64,000 nt of DNA from Odobenus rosmarus divergens (taxonomy: Eukaryota; Chordata; Mammalia; Carnivora; Odobenidae). The stretch spans positions 2,353,601 through 2,417,600 of the forward strand of contig NW_004450330.1 of the NCBI RefSeq assembly GCF_000321225.1, in the 5' to 3' direction. Numbering within the stretch: the first letter of the stretch is position 1; each line of letters begins with the position of its first letter. The translations under genes and the position numbers were made by a program. Positions 45,485 through 56,800 of the stretch are shown here, piece by piece. Under the pieces are notes generated by a model. It did not search any database. It had not been told where the DNA came from and saw nothing but the letters and a program-made list of their open reading frames with translations.

Positions 45485-45590
45485 GTTTACTAGACATATA
45501 CTAGAACACCTGCTATGTGCCAGGCACAGTGGTAAGCCTTGAGGCTATCGTGGTCAGGAAACAGATACTGATGAGTGGCAGGAATTTTTC
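45485..45590 (-). repeat. L2 terminus, antisense
   Basis: 'acctgctatgtgccaggcac' (45509-45528), then agtggtaagccttgagg and 'tcgtggtcaggaaacagata' (45549-45568). The reversed L2 end is a good match. Confidence 0.7.
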
Positions 45591-46123
45591 AATGGAAAAC
45601 CAGATGAGTACCCATCTCAACCACTCTATAGCTGGTGGAGTCTTTACAGAGACTCTCTCAAAAGGGTTTTGGTTCATGTCTTTGGCAGCTTTCCCAGTGC
45701 TCTTTATTTGCAACTTCTTCAGGATTTCTGCTGGAAAGGGGGCATCAATCCTCTCTCAATGCAATTTATAATAATTATTTGCCCTTACTCTATTCATCAG
45801 TCTATATTTCAGAATATACTCAGAAAAGGTCTTCTGTTTAGACCTTCACTCAGTAAAGATTCTCATAAGGTCCAAAAACCTGTTAGCAGGCACCCTTTTA
45901 TCTGTTCTTTCTAAGATGACAGTATGAATGGGTCAGTATGAGGAATGTAATAAAGGGATGGGAAATGTATTGTAATTTGTCAATCATCAGCACAAAATTT
46001 TTATTAATTTCTATGTTTTTGTGCAGTTAAGTTCATCTGAACTTTATCATTCTTGCTGGTAGCAGAATCATAGTTAAAGCTGAAAAGGGTACTTAATTCT
46101 AGGAAAATTCTTTAAGAAATCTT
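45591..46123. other. Unique A+T-rich DNA
   Basis: Short frames only; nothing recognised. Confidence 0.4.
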
Positions 46124-46136
46124 TAACAAAATTTTT

Positions 46137-46315
46137 TTTTTAAAGATTTTATTTATTTATTCATGAGAGACAGAGGGAGAGAGAGAGAGAGAAGCAGAGG
46201 GAGAAGCAGGCTCCCAAGGAGCAGGGAGCCCGATGCGGGACTCGATCCCAGGACTCCGGGATCATGACCTGAGCCGAAGGCAGATGCTTAACCATCTGAG
46301 CCACCCAGGCGCCCC
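46137..46315 (-). mobile_element. SINEC, antisense
   Basis: T run, 'aagattttatttatttattc' (46143-46162), GA-rich part, 'actcgatcccaggactccgg' (46240-46259) and reversed head 'tgagccacccaggcgcccc' (46297-46315). The 13-bp duplication taacaaaattttt lies at 46124-46136 and 46316-46328. Confidence 0.96.
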
Positions 46316-46328
46316 TAACAAAATTTTT

Positions 46329-47863
46329 AAGACTAACCCTCCCACCGTCCTCCTTTAGGCTGAGAAGTTTGTCCAAATGGCTTTTGGTACTTACATTGAA
46401 TATAATCAGTTCTTTTCTCTGAGTTTCTCTCAGGGTAGCATAATTTGGTATGATTGAGAGGTGATCTTCTTTAATTAGGATTTTTTCCCCCGTTCTTTTG
46501 TGCTTCTGTTGTGCAGGCCTTTTGGAGCAGAGGGCTCACAGGTGGCTAGTTCCCATGAACTTTTCGTTATGAGAACGTATACCCAAGGTGGAACCAGGTA
46601 AGGAGCTCCAGTGCTTAACATTAAAGACTTTAAAGAGTGGACTGGTGGATCCAGAATAGGATTGAAACGCAATCATCAATCCATAACTGGACTGAGTTGC
46701 AAAGGAGGGCAAGAGAGTCATTCGAGGTCAGTCATAGCTGTACAATACCAAGTTAGAATGTGGTATTATATGATCCTGTAATAACCATTATTGGGCATCT
46801 GTGAATTAATGGTATGATGAGCAGAAGAAATGTGCAAAATGATTGGGAAGAGATGTGGAGAGGAATAACATCTTCAGACACCAAAGTGAAAATTAAACTT
46901 CCTGAGGAACTTTGGAACTTCTAGTCAAATAAATGGAAAATATATTTTTTACTAAAACTAACAGCAAATGCAGAAAAGTGGGCTATATGAAGGCTAGAGA
47001 CTGAAATCTTTCACAATGATATAATATATCATAAGACTTCATATTACAGTAAGACCATGCTTACTCACATAGATAGGAGCGGATCCAGATTTTGTAGAAC
47101 CTGAAGGATACCCAATTTGGGGGACCCTTCTTCACATAAAGAATATAAGCTTTTGAATATAAAATAAGGACAGGTCTCTTACAAAGGGGTTCCTTCAAGT
47201 GGAGGGCCCTGAGAGTTGAGTGATATTGATTCTTAGTGAATCTACTCTGGATGTTTAGAGCTGTGTTTTGGGAACTGGTGTCATGGGCGGGGCCCAGCTC
47301 TCCTGTCATCTCAGAAGGGGGAGGGCAAAGGTAAATGTGGAAACTGTATTTCTAAGGTTCACACTTAGCACATTTGAGTGCTATGCTGACCATCTTAAAA
47401 GCTGCTGTTGATTCCTTTGGAAGGGACCTCTCAATGAAACAAACACCGGGATTTCTGCCTCCTTACGACCAGCAGGCTCTGATCCAGTACTTACTGGATT
47501 TTTTTCACCTGAGGCCATTTATGAAGTTTATTGCTGATGTATTCCTGTTTATCCATTGAGCTTTCTTAGGTTTAAAATACCCCCACCCAATGCCACCATC
47601 TATGTAGCAACCAGAACAGTATCTACAAATAAAATAACTTTCAAGGCCAAATAAATGCTAGGACCTAGATTTGTCAAGATGAACTTGAACAAGTTGTTAA
47701 AATCCAGCAATGCTTGTAGACACCATAACATACGATCGTATTTCAAAAGATGAAGCAAACTGAAAATTAGCTTCATTTTCTATCTACCGGGTGATCTACT
47801 GAATCACTCAGGTTATGGTGTATCTAGTGCATGTTCAAGTACATATGCATTCACACATATGCC
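46329..47863. other. Unique non-coding DNA
   Basis: 1.5 kb without a recognised transposon. Small frames (up to 82 codons antisense at 47061-47309) lack domains. Confidence 0.4.
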
Positions 47864-47904
47864 TGCACGCACGCGTGCGTGCGCGCACACACACACACGT
47901 GTGT
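47864..47904. repeat. 41-bp alternating purine-pyrimidine run with a perfect CpG palindrome
   Basis: Strict purine/pyrimidine alternation throughout. The palindrome gcacgcacgcgtgcgtgc occupies 47865-47882, followed by gcgc, (AC)n and gtgtgt. Several CpGs survive in otherwise CpG-poor DNA. Z-DNA-prone. Confidence 0.93.
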
Positions 47905-50018
47905 TTCTTCTTGAAAAGATTATTCCTTCTTTCTGTTTTCTCTCTCTTTGGACAAATTGTCAAAACAATCCTCAAATGCTAGATAATATAATCCTCAAAT
48001 GCTAGTAATATAAAAATGACTGTAATAATACAAGTGGTACTATTGCCATCCATGGCACTGGCCCTTCTACTATTTCTCAAATCTGCAACTGTCCTTTTTT
48101 CTAGTCTTTATTCCTTTATTCACTGAAATGACTGATAGGAGCAGTTTAGATACCCAGAAGAGGAGATTATGGATTTGACCTTCATAGATGGTTCAACTGT
48201 GCAGAGTATCCCATAGACTTACTACCAAAAGAGGTTATGGATTTTGTTTCCCCTTTGTTCTTTTCCTCTTTATTATGAAGGAGACTAATTATGTGATCCT
48301 GTGCACATGAGCACATGTGTGACAGGAAATATTAAATTCCCTTTGATTTTTCCTTTTGTGGTGGTAGGAACAGCAGGGTAGTCTTTTAAAATTCCCTTTT
48401 TTTTCTAGGCAAAGTGTGGGAATAGAGGGCAAGAGTAAGTCAATTCTCAGAATGAGATGTTCTACCCAGATGCAAAGAGGAAAAAGTAATTTTCAAAAGC
48501 TAGGAGAGAACTGCCACAAGTAGTAGTTGATCAAATCAATGACATGGCTTCATAATGTGGTCTCAGATTCAGCAAGAAAATGCAGGAGACCCTACTGTGT
48601 CCCCCCAGAACTTAAAGGGTCTGCTGGAACTTGGAGGGCTGTGAAGGTGGCATGTCTACCACTGATTCATCAGATGGTGTCAAAGATGGTTCATGGTTAT
48701 ATACAAAAGGAAACACTTTTGTCTGTATCACCTAGGCTATTTGCCCAACACTGCTGCCTTGGAAGCATGGTTCTGTGTCCCATGAATTCCCATTTAAGGA
48801 GTTTATCTGTAATCTGAGGTCTGAACAGGATCCTGAGCCAAATACCTGAGCAATATTATATCTAAACTATCAGCCAGGTGTAGTGATCAATGATCTGAAC
48901 AGCTTGCAAGTTATGGCTAAAAGAATGGCTTACCCATCAAACCCACATAACTCCCAGAATAATTAGGATTCTAGCTTTTGGGCTGAAAATTATTTAAATG
49001 AAAGACTATTTACAAAGGGAACAGCAGGGAGAAGAATCATGTAAATTAGATTCATTAAATGGACAGATTCACTCACAGTTCATTTTGGGATAATTTATGC
49101 CAGTTTTCTCTGATGTCATCTGTTGTTCAGGTTAATAATTAGTCATACTCATTATTAACTGATGGAGGTTGCTTTGTATTTTGGCAGAAGGAGGCATATT
49201 ATCTGGGAAAGCTCCTGTGAATACTGAGCTTTTAATATAGGTACAGGGTTTATTTGCAAAAATGTAACTCTTATTTTCCCCAGTAATTCAATATCCTGAT
49301 GCATTCTGTATCCTTAGGAGGCTTTGCAGAAGAACCTCTCTCTTCACTAGTATGTAATCTAGAATAGGATAGTAGTGCTTTCTGCTTAGAATAATTTAAA
49401 AATATATTAAGAGACATCTCTTTTATAGGCCAAGTTACAGATCTCTTGAGAAATCCAATATGATGATGATGTCCATTTATAAGATTTTATGATAGAATAT
49501 TAACTTTAAAACTGTTTTATAGCTCTACCAAATGTAAGAAATACATGTATCTAAGAAGGTAAATTACTAATCCATTTAGACCTTTTGAAACTCTTGGTGA
49601 AGCTTGCAGTCCTTTATGTGCCTCAGTTCTTTGAGTTTAGTGACTCTGACCTTGAGAAAGTAACAAGAATGATGCCCACTATTAATGTTCCTCTTTGAAA
49701 AAATAAAAATATTTCCTGGCATGTAATTGTTTTTTTCAAAAAATACTTGACTCTGTGCAGTATTTTACACTTAGATCATTTTCCATTTATAATTCTTTCT
49801 TGTTTCAGTGTGTTGGAGGAAAAAAAGGTGTTATGTAGTTTTTAAAAAAAAAAATTCAACCGAGCAATAACAAATCAGAACATTCTAAAGGTTTTATCTT
49901 GAATGTAAATCCTTAAGGTAGTAAAACTAGTGAAGGATGATTTACATCACAGCAGGATGAAAGAGAGAGTATTCAGGAAAACACTTGAGTTTTTTATTTG
50001 CATAACAGAATAGGGGGG
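47905..50018. other. Unique non-coding DNA, A+T-rich
   Basis: 2.1 kb with no repeat I can name. It includes a 22/23-bp imperfect tandem duplication (47967-48011). The 96-codon frame at 48527-48817 has no domain. The 49000-49300 part is repeat-free and might be conserved. Confidence 0.4.
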
Positions 50019-50688
50019 ACACTTGGACAGGGATTGGGTTTGGAGGGGGATTCTGGAGTTTGGTTTTGGATATATTGACAGTGATGAATCTTTAAGGCAT
50101 ACAAATGGAGATATCAAGTAAGTTGCATCTATGCATCTGGAGTTTGGCAGTTATAAATCTGAGACTCATCTCTGTTTCCATGTTATTTTAATCTAAGAGT
50201 ATAGTTTGCATCACTTAGGGTGAGAGAAGAGAAGATGGCCTTGGATAGAATCTTGATTAACTCTGGTGTTTAATGGACAAAGGAAGGTGAGTCTAAAAAT
50301 GACTGGCCAGAGAAGTAGGAAAAACTCAGAGTGTTGAGTCAGGGAAGACGAGGCAAAGAAAGACTTACATCAAGAAGGGAGCAATCAACAATATCACATG
50401 CTGCTAAAAAGACATATCAAAAGAAAACTAAAAAAGATCCATCTAATTTAGGAATATGGTGGTCGTGGTTGACCTAACAAGCAGCTTTAGTAAAGTGGTT
50501 GAGGTAGAAGCCAGATCTAAGTAGTCTGAGGCATGAGTAGAAGGAAAGAAATGTAGACAGTGAGTATAGTCAACCTGAGAAGTTTGACTGTGAAAGGGGA
50601 AGTGATAGAAGATGATTGATGTAGGGGTTTGAGGTTACTGGAAGCTTTCATTTATGTTGTTAAATGGTTAAGACTTAAGCATGCTTAA
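50019..50688 (-). repeat. L2 LINE, antisense, left of the L1 insertion
   Basis: 'attctggagtttggttttgg' (50050-50069), 'atggagatatcaagtaagtt' (50105-50124), 'ggttgaggtagaagccagat' (50498-50517), 'agaagtttgactgtgaaagg' (50578-50597) are reversed L2 blocks in order. They cover the end of the L2 ORF. Confidence 0.75.
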
Positions 50689-50906
50689 TGTCCACAATAG
50701 CCAAACTGTGGAAAGAGCCAAGATGTCCATCGACAGATGAATGGATAAAGAAGATGTGGTATAGTTATACAATGGAATATTATGCAGCCATCAAAAAGAA
50801 TGAGATCTTGCCATTTGCAATGACGTGGACAGAACTGGAGGGTATTATGCTGAGTGAAATAAGTCAATCAGAGAAAGATATGTATCATATGACCTTACTG
50901 ATATGA
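50688..50906 (+). pseudogene. L1 ORF2 C-terminal remnant
   Basis: 72 codons on the same strand as the L1. The peptide includes MEYYAAIKKNEIL and EISQSEKDMYHMTLLI, which is the region just before the ORF2 stop in mammalian L1. The endonuclease and reverse-transcriptase domains are absent because the element is truncated. The apparent start Met lies at the insertion boundary. Confidence 0.9.
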
Positions 50907-51390
50907 GGAATTCTTAATCTCAGGAAACAAACTGAGTGTTGCTGGAGTGGTGGGGGGTGGGAGGGATGGGGTGGCTGGGTGATAGACATTGGGGAGGGTA
51001 TGTGCTATGGTGAGCACTGTGAAGTGTGCAAGACTGTTGAATCACAGATCTGTACCTCTGAAACAAATAATACATTATATGTTAAAAAAAAAGAAGAAGA
51101 TAGGAAGAATGAAGGGGGGGAAATTGGAGGGGGAGACGAACCATGAGAGACTATGGACTCTGAAAAACAAACTGAGGGTTCTAGAGGGGAGGCAGGTGGG
51201 GGGATGGGTTAGCCTGGTGATGGGTATTAAAGAGGGCATGTTCTGCATGGAGCACTGGGTTATACGCAAACAATGAATCGTGGAACACCACATCAAAAAC
51301 TAATGATGTAATGTATGGTGATTAACATAACATAATAAAAAAAATAACTGAATAAGCAAGTAAATAAAGAAAAGAAAAAAAAAGAAAAAA
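50689..51390 (+). mobile_element. L1 LINE, 5'-truncated young copy, sense
   Basis: The 5' part encodes the last residues of ORF2: a frame at 50688-50906 reads STIAKLWKEPRCPSTDEWIK, then MEYYAAIKKNEILPFA, the classic L1 ORF2 C-terminus. The G-rich 3' UTR follows (50948-51340), then an A-rich tail to 51390. A perfect 19-bp target duplication (aagacttaagcatgcttaa) lies at 50670-50688 and 51391-51409. It interrupts an antisense L2. Only the far 3' end is present, so it cannot be active. Confidence 0.97.
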
Positions 51391-51720
51391 AAGACTTAAG
51401 CATGCTTAAAAGCCATTTCAAATGATTTAGTTGAGAAGGAATTGGTTGATGTTATAAGAAAAGAGAAAAGTATAGAAGTACGTTAGTTTTAATGTTTGAT
51501 AGATTGATGAGAAGAGTTCCCACCAAATGGCTTCTACATTCTCTGTGAAGTAGGAGGTGAGCTCATTTATTGAATGAGTTGGGCAGTTGGAGAGTTGAAA
51601 TTTGAGGAGAACAGATTAGTTCTGAAGAGTAATTAAAGATAAAAATTATGATAGATGAGAGGTAAAATAGTTGGGCAGTATGGGTCCGTTTGAGGTGGGT
51701 GATCAAATTTATAAGGGAAA
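51391..51720 (-). repeat. L2 LINE, antisense, right of the L1 insertion
   Basis: Continues the interrupted L2: 'tgtgaagtaggaggtgagct' (51544-51563), then catttattgaatgag. The same L2 region appears sense-oriented at about 32165-32195. Confidence 0.65.
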
Positions 51721-52036
51721 CAGTCTTTCCAGGTATGTAACTGTAACAGGGTTCAGCTACTCAGATGTGGTCTCCCCAAAAACAGAGAGTTGGGTTCATC
51801 ACTGCTTGGGGTTTTGCCAAATGGGTGTACCAAAGAGAATGGGCAAAGAAATCTAGAGTGCTTGCTAGGGTGTTATTGAAGTGATGGAGCATGGATTTCA
51901 ATGTAGGAAATGTGGAGAAAATATAGACCTTAGTGAACTGGAGTCCCTATCATGTCAAAGAAGGAGATCATTTATTCATATGCTTGCCCCCTTAATACAG
52001 CTTGTCTATAGAAGAAGAAAAAATAATGTCTTATTT
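51721..52036. other. Unique spacer
   Basis: Nothing recognised. Confidence 0.4.
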
Positions 52037-52046
52037 AAAGTTATAA

Positions 52047-52234
52047 ATTGGGGCGCCTGGGTGGTTCAGTCGGTTAAGTGTCTCCCTTCGGCTCAGGTCA
52101 TGATCCCAGGGTACTGGGATCAAGTTCCGCATATGGCTCCTTGCTCAGTGGGGAGTCTGTGTCTCCCTCTCTCTCTACCCCTCCCCCCTGCTCATGCTCT
52201 CTCTCAAATAAATAAATAAAATCTATAAAAAAAT
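52047..52234 (+). mobile_element. SINEC, sense
   Basis: Head 'ggggcgcctgggtggttcag' (52050-52069), 'aggtcatgatcccagggtac' (52096-52115), CT block, 'aaataaataaataaaatcta'. The 10-bp duplication aaagttataa lies at 52037-52046 and 52235-52244. Confidence 0.96.
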
Positions 52235-52244
52235 AAAGTTATAA

Positions 52245-54474
52245 GTCTTTAAAGTCACTGATTATAAAAAACTTCTTTTTGATTATCCTAAAGGGCAAAA
52301 GAAAACTAGGTCTAATTTTAACTATTCCCTCTCCCCTCAAATTTGTAGGAGGGCCCAAACACAGACAGAACAAATTTCAAAGACAAGCTCAGGCTTGTAT
52401 ATATTTTTAACTGAATATAGATTTCTCCCTATATGCCAGCTGAAACTCAGCATAATAAATTTGTGGGGAAAATGCTCTCTTCTTCTCATTTGCTAAGGGT
52501 AAAGGAACATCATTGTGTACAAAAAACTGTAGTCCAGATGAGGAAAAAACGGAGAGAAGATAAAAAACCAGAACTTGACTAGAAGGGGAACTTCATTTAA
52601 TTTTCTCATTATTTTCAGTAAAATGAGTGCTGAGCTAATGCTGGAGAAAACTGATACTTGGTGTAAAAAATATACTTAAAAATAATCATCCAAAGTCTTC
52701 ATTTCTTTTTCTGCACTATGTGACTTTAAACTATATTATTTTTATTAAAACCTTTGGATAAAAATGAAAGGGAAAGAAATAAAACGCTCACTATTAGAAC
52801 ACAAGAGAAAAACAGTGAGAAAGAACTCTATATTCAAACTTGACAAAAATGTTCAGATGACTGTTGTCAATTTCCTTCACTACATAATAGGTGATTTCAC
52901 AGCCAAGGGCAAGTCTAACTTTTCTTTTTTTTTCCAGAAAGGAAAATGACTAGTTATTCCGGAAAAGCAAAAGAAAGGAAATGGAATTTTTTCCTCACCA
53001 ATGAAACCTCAAATAAACAAAAAGCATCTAACAATTCAAGGACCCAAACTTGCATCTGGTAGAAGATGTACACTGCAGCAATTGCTAGAACTCCAGAATG
53101 TCACAATCTGTGAGCCTATGAGATGAGAGATAAGATTTTTCTCAGCAAGGAACACCCAAGGTATATTCTGTCATTGACTTTGGCCATGTACTAGCTTAGG
53201 AACTTTCACAAGCATGACAACCAATGATTTTGGGTTTTAATGGAAGAGGGGCTTTTAGTATGGTTCAATCAGATGGTAGTGTGTGAAAGGAACAGGAATT
53301 GTTTGTCTGTGTTAACAAATGGAGTGGTGCGAAATAGAAAAGTGGAAATCAAGGAGATCGCTCAGATAAGTGAAGCACTAAAAATGAAATTCCTCCAAAG
53401 AGAATTTCTTATAAGAAATTGTAGGCTTTTTTTTTTTTTTTTAGCTAAACTGAAATCAAATGGAAACTCCCTCCCAGTTGTGGTCCAGAGTTATAAAGCA
53501 TAAGATAGGGAAAGGGCCCCTAGATGGGGACATCTCATGCCTTTGGCTTTACTGAACCTCAGTTCCCCCACCTGAACAGAGAGAAAAATGCCTCCTGATT
53601 TGTGCTAAAGCAAAAAGGCCACCAGAGTTGTCACCTGCCCACCTTTATCCACAGCCACCCTATTTAACTTAGGAGAGCTATCTTTTCAACACTTCTAAAC
53701 ACTCGGGATGTATTTCATAGATGACCTGTGAGTGAGCAGCTATTTCTACTCTGTCTTGAAAGAATTATTCCAAAACCAAGATGATGAAGAGGATCCAGTT
53801 AGAAAAAATATTTGTAAGGTGACAATTTAAGGAGCTTCCTAAAAAGGATGTGTTCATGGCTGGTCAGGAGCAATGCAAGATTGCTTTCTTTGTTTCAATC
53901 AGAAATGAGGTAAAAATCAGGCCATTCTGGAAGCTAGATGAGAAGGTAAACAGCTATTGGTGGTGGCATATTGGATTTTATTCCATTTATTTCTTTCATT
54001 TTCATGTATGCTTCCTGTGATTGAATCATAGGAAGTTAAAAGTTCAATTATTTACTTCCTGGGAGTCTAGGAAAGTACCTTTATTAACTATATGCCATCA
54101 AAATGGGCTATTACATTCTGTTAAGTTTGTAAGAATAAAAACATGACAAGTGTGCCCTATTTCTGGAAAATAGATTCCAAGTGTGCAACAGAGAGCCAGG
54201 CACCTCTTTCCTTTCTTCACACAAAACCACAAAAGAATATATACTCCTTTTCATAAAAGTGCCTTTTGTTTGGTCAAATTCTCAATGAAGGATTTGTTTT
54301 AAGCTCTTCCATTGTGCAATATGGCTTTGGTTGAAAGCATAAATAGACATAAAAGACTGAAAAGGGGGCTCTAATTTCCAAAGCCTATTAAAAAAGATGG
54401 AGGATACTGTGTGGGAATCACGAGTTGTCAAGGCCTCAGGGGTTCCTGAACTTGTGTGTGGACTGCTGTGTGTT
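52245..54474. other. Unique non-coding DNA, A+T-rich
   Basis: 2.2 kb with no recognised transposon apart from a possible MIR scrap near 53545-53590 ('gaacctcagttcccccacct'). T run at 53428-53443. Frames up to 87 codons have no domain. Confidence 0.4.
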
Positions 54475-54598
54475 AGGGGAGTTTCTCTTATTGTTAAAGC
54501 ATAGGAAGTACATTCCATGTACTGTACAGATGGGGAAACTGAGTTTGGAGTGGTTTGCTCAAAAACACCAGCAAAGCCAGGGTCCAAAACCATGACTT
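54475..54598 (-). repeat. MIR fragment, antisense
   Basis: 'ctgtacagatggggaaactg' (54522-54541), then agtttggagtggtttgctc and 'agggtccaaaaccatgactt' (54579-54598). Confidence 0.7.
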
Positions 54599-55225
54599 CC
54601 AGTTCTTAATCTAGCTGTTTTGTGACCCCCTGGGGCCTGACTGCATGCTCATTGAATGGTTTCTGGGTTATCTGGAGAATACCTGACTTTTCTAAAAGGA
54701 ACCCTCTATTCACTGAAAGTAATGCTTGAGTATAATGTTTGCACTCATATTTTACGATAGAAAACAGGCACTTTCATGGCCAGATAGGATCTCCAACAAG
54801 TCTCTTGATCATGGGGCAGGAGGAAGCCAGCTGCCCCAGGTCTCAGCCAACTGCAGCCTGGGGAATCAGTCTTCCCCCGCTCCAAATACCTTGCTCCTGG
54901 CTACTGGGAGACCAGAGTGGTACATATGGAGTAGTCTTACCTCTGTGTGTTTACTCTCAGTGAGGGACACATGGCATTTTCAGACCACTGTTGAGCTGGA
55001 ACAAAGTTATTTTGTCTGAAAAGACTGTAAGTGGGCTGAAAGGTGTTATACTTGAGAGGAGAGGAGCAGTGATAGCCTTTTTGCTCTTGCAGAGGTAGGT
55101 GAGTCAAGGTCAGCCCTGGAAGCTCCTCTCCTTGCGCAGAACCTGGTTAAGCCTCATTCCATGGAACAAGGGAAAAGCCATAGTGTGTGCTAGGAAGGAA
55201 GGGGAAACACAGCAATTCATACCCT
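54599..55225. other. Unique non-coding DNA
   Basis: Overlapping sense frames at 54726-55019 (97 and 74 codons) have no domain. Confidence 0.4.
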
Positions 55226-55247
55226 TAAATAATAATAATAATAATAG
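55226..55247. repeat. (AAT)n microsatellite
   Basis: About seven AAT units abutting the edge of the antisense MIR. Confidence 0.9.
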
Positions 55248-55492
55248 CAGCCCTTTATTGAGGGCCCATTTATTTTTTTCCTAAGCTCTATGTTAGGTAT
55301 AATTACTAAGTTTAATATAAGGACTCTTACAACAATCCTGAAATATAGGTATTATCACGATCATCATCCCCATTTCAAAGATTAGGAAATCAAGGTTTAG
55401 AGAATTCAAGTAATTTCCTCAGCATCACATAGCTAGTAACTGGCAAAGATTTAAACCTAGTTATTTGACTCCATTCAGCTCCAGACCGATGA
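55248..55492 (-). repeat. MIR, nearly full length, antisense
   Basis: 'gcagccctttattgagggcc' (55247-55266), 'catccccatttcaaagatta' (55364-55383), 'aggtttagagaattcaagta' (55393-55412), 'catcacatagctagtaactg' (55423-55442). Complete reversed order. Confidence 0.85.
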
Positions 55493-56099
55493 GTTTGAAC
55501 TTGACTTGGTTGGATATAGTATCAGTGATGTATTCATAACATAAGTTAACTGGAGGGTTCATTTAAGCAAAGTCTATAAACAAGACAGGTTGATGTGACT
55601 GAATTTTTAATTCTAAAATACTAAAGTAAGTGTTCTGCCTCCTTTTGAGTAGGATATTAATTGTAAAGCATCTCCCTATGACAGAGCAGCTCAGAAGAAA
55701 AAAGAAGTTCACTCAGAGGTCTAGAGAACTCCATTTATGAGGCAAGAATGGGTGAGTGGCTTGTTTATCCCAAAGAACAGGCTCAGCAAGACGACAGAGC
55801 AGGCTCATATAAACAAGTTTCCACCTGGAGTGAACCAACCACTTGTCTTCTCCCCAAAAGCAGTCTTCCTGCCTCCACTGTTTCTGTGACTGACAGAAAT
55901 AGATGCACAGTCAGGAGGGCTGGAACCACCCAGCCACCCAGAGCCCCCCACTTACTTGTAACTGCACCTCCCTGGCCCTTCCTCTCGGCAGCCCTGATAC
56001 CCCTACTAACACAGCATTGGATTCTGTGAATTTGGGGCCAGAGTTTTCTAGCATCAACCCCTTTCCTTCCTATTCCTATTGCAAGAACCATCATTTAGG
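55493..56099. other. Unique non-coding DNA
   Basis: Frames on both strands at 55748-56109 (93, 103 and 68 codons) overlap, and part may be diverged L2. No domain. Confidence 0.4.
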
Positions 56100-56378
56100 C
56101 CCTTTGTGACTTCTCCCTAATCAATGCTGTTAGATCAATCTTTCTAAAACAAGACTCTGAGTCACTCCCATGTCTAAAAATCATCAGATTCCCCATTACC
56201 TACAGAATCAAATCCAGACACCTTCACCTGATACTCAAAGTCTTTACCGAGTTCCATAAACACAGCTTTTTAGTCCTTCTTCTTTAATACCCAACTCTAA
56301 ATGTGCCGAGTTACCATCCTCGTTTTATCCCAAGCTTACATAATACTTGCCCACATTCTTACCTTTGCTTTGCCTAAA
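56100..56378 (+). repeat. L2 LINE, sense, left of the MIR
   Basis: 'gttagatcaatctttctaaa' (56128-56147), 'attccccattacctacagaa' (56188-56207), 'cacctgatactcaaagtctt' (56224-56243) match the sense L2 3' region. Confidence 0.75.
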
Positions 56379-56604
56379 AAACTTAATAAGCATTATTCAG
56401 TACTTCATAGTTTTCAAAGTGGTTTCACTTAACCTTTTTCCATTTAAAAATTATGGTTATGGAGTGGGACAGATACAATTATACTCATTTCACAGATTAG
56501 AAAATATTGGCTCTGAGCAGGTCTAGAACCTGAGGTTCCATAGCTGAGGGGCTGAGGTGGGCCTAGAAGCCAAATCTTCAAACTCGTTCCATTCTATAGC
56601 TCTG
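56379..56604 (-). repeat. MIR, antisense, inside the L2
   Basis: 'ctcatttcacagattagaaa' (56484-56503), then tattggctctgagcaggtct, 'cctagaagccaaatcttcaa' (56562-56581). L2 homology resumes right after it. Confidence 0.75.
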
Positions 56605-56800
56605 TGTTGCATTTCTCTCTCCTGCATCTGGCCTTTTCTCTGCCTCCCTCCAACTGCTACTTGTCAAATTCTACCTTTTCCTCAAAGTCCAGCTCAGATC
56701 TGCTAACTCCAAGAACTCTTCTGAAATAACACATGGAGAGTTGATGGCTCGCTCTCCTCTGAGCTCTTCACAGCTCCTTCCATCTTGCCTGGTACTTAAA
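56605..56800 (+). repeat. L2 LINE, sense, right of the MIR
   Basis: 'ttgtcaaattctaccttttc' (56661-56680), 'ctcaaagtccagctcagatc' (56681-56700), 'gaactcttctgaaataacac' (56714-56733), continuing the L2 3' order. Confidence 0.7.

Noticed and set aside
48527..48817. 96-codon sense frame considered as a processed pseudogene
   Set aside because: No similarity to any protein I know, no poly-A tail and no flanking duplication.
51881..52219. 112-codon sense frame
   Set aside because: Its second half is translated SINEC (peptide GAWVVQSVKCLPSAQVMIPG). The same kind of peptide appears at 29156-29431, 43384-43629 and 46161-46376.
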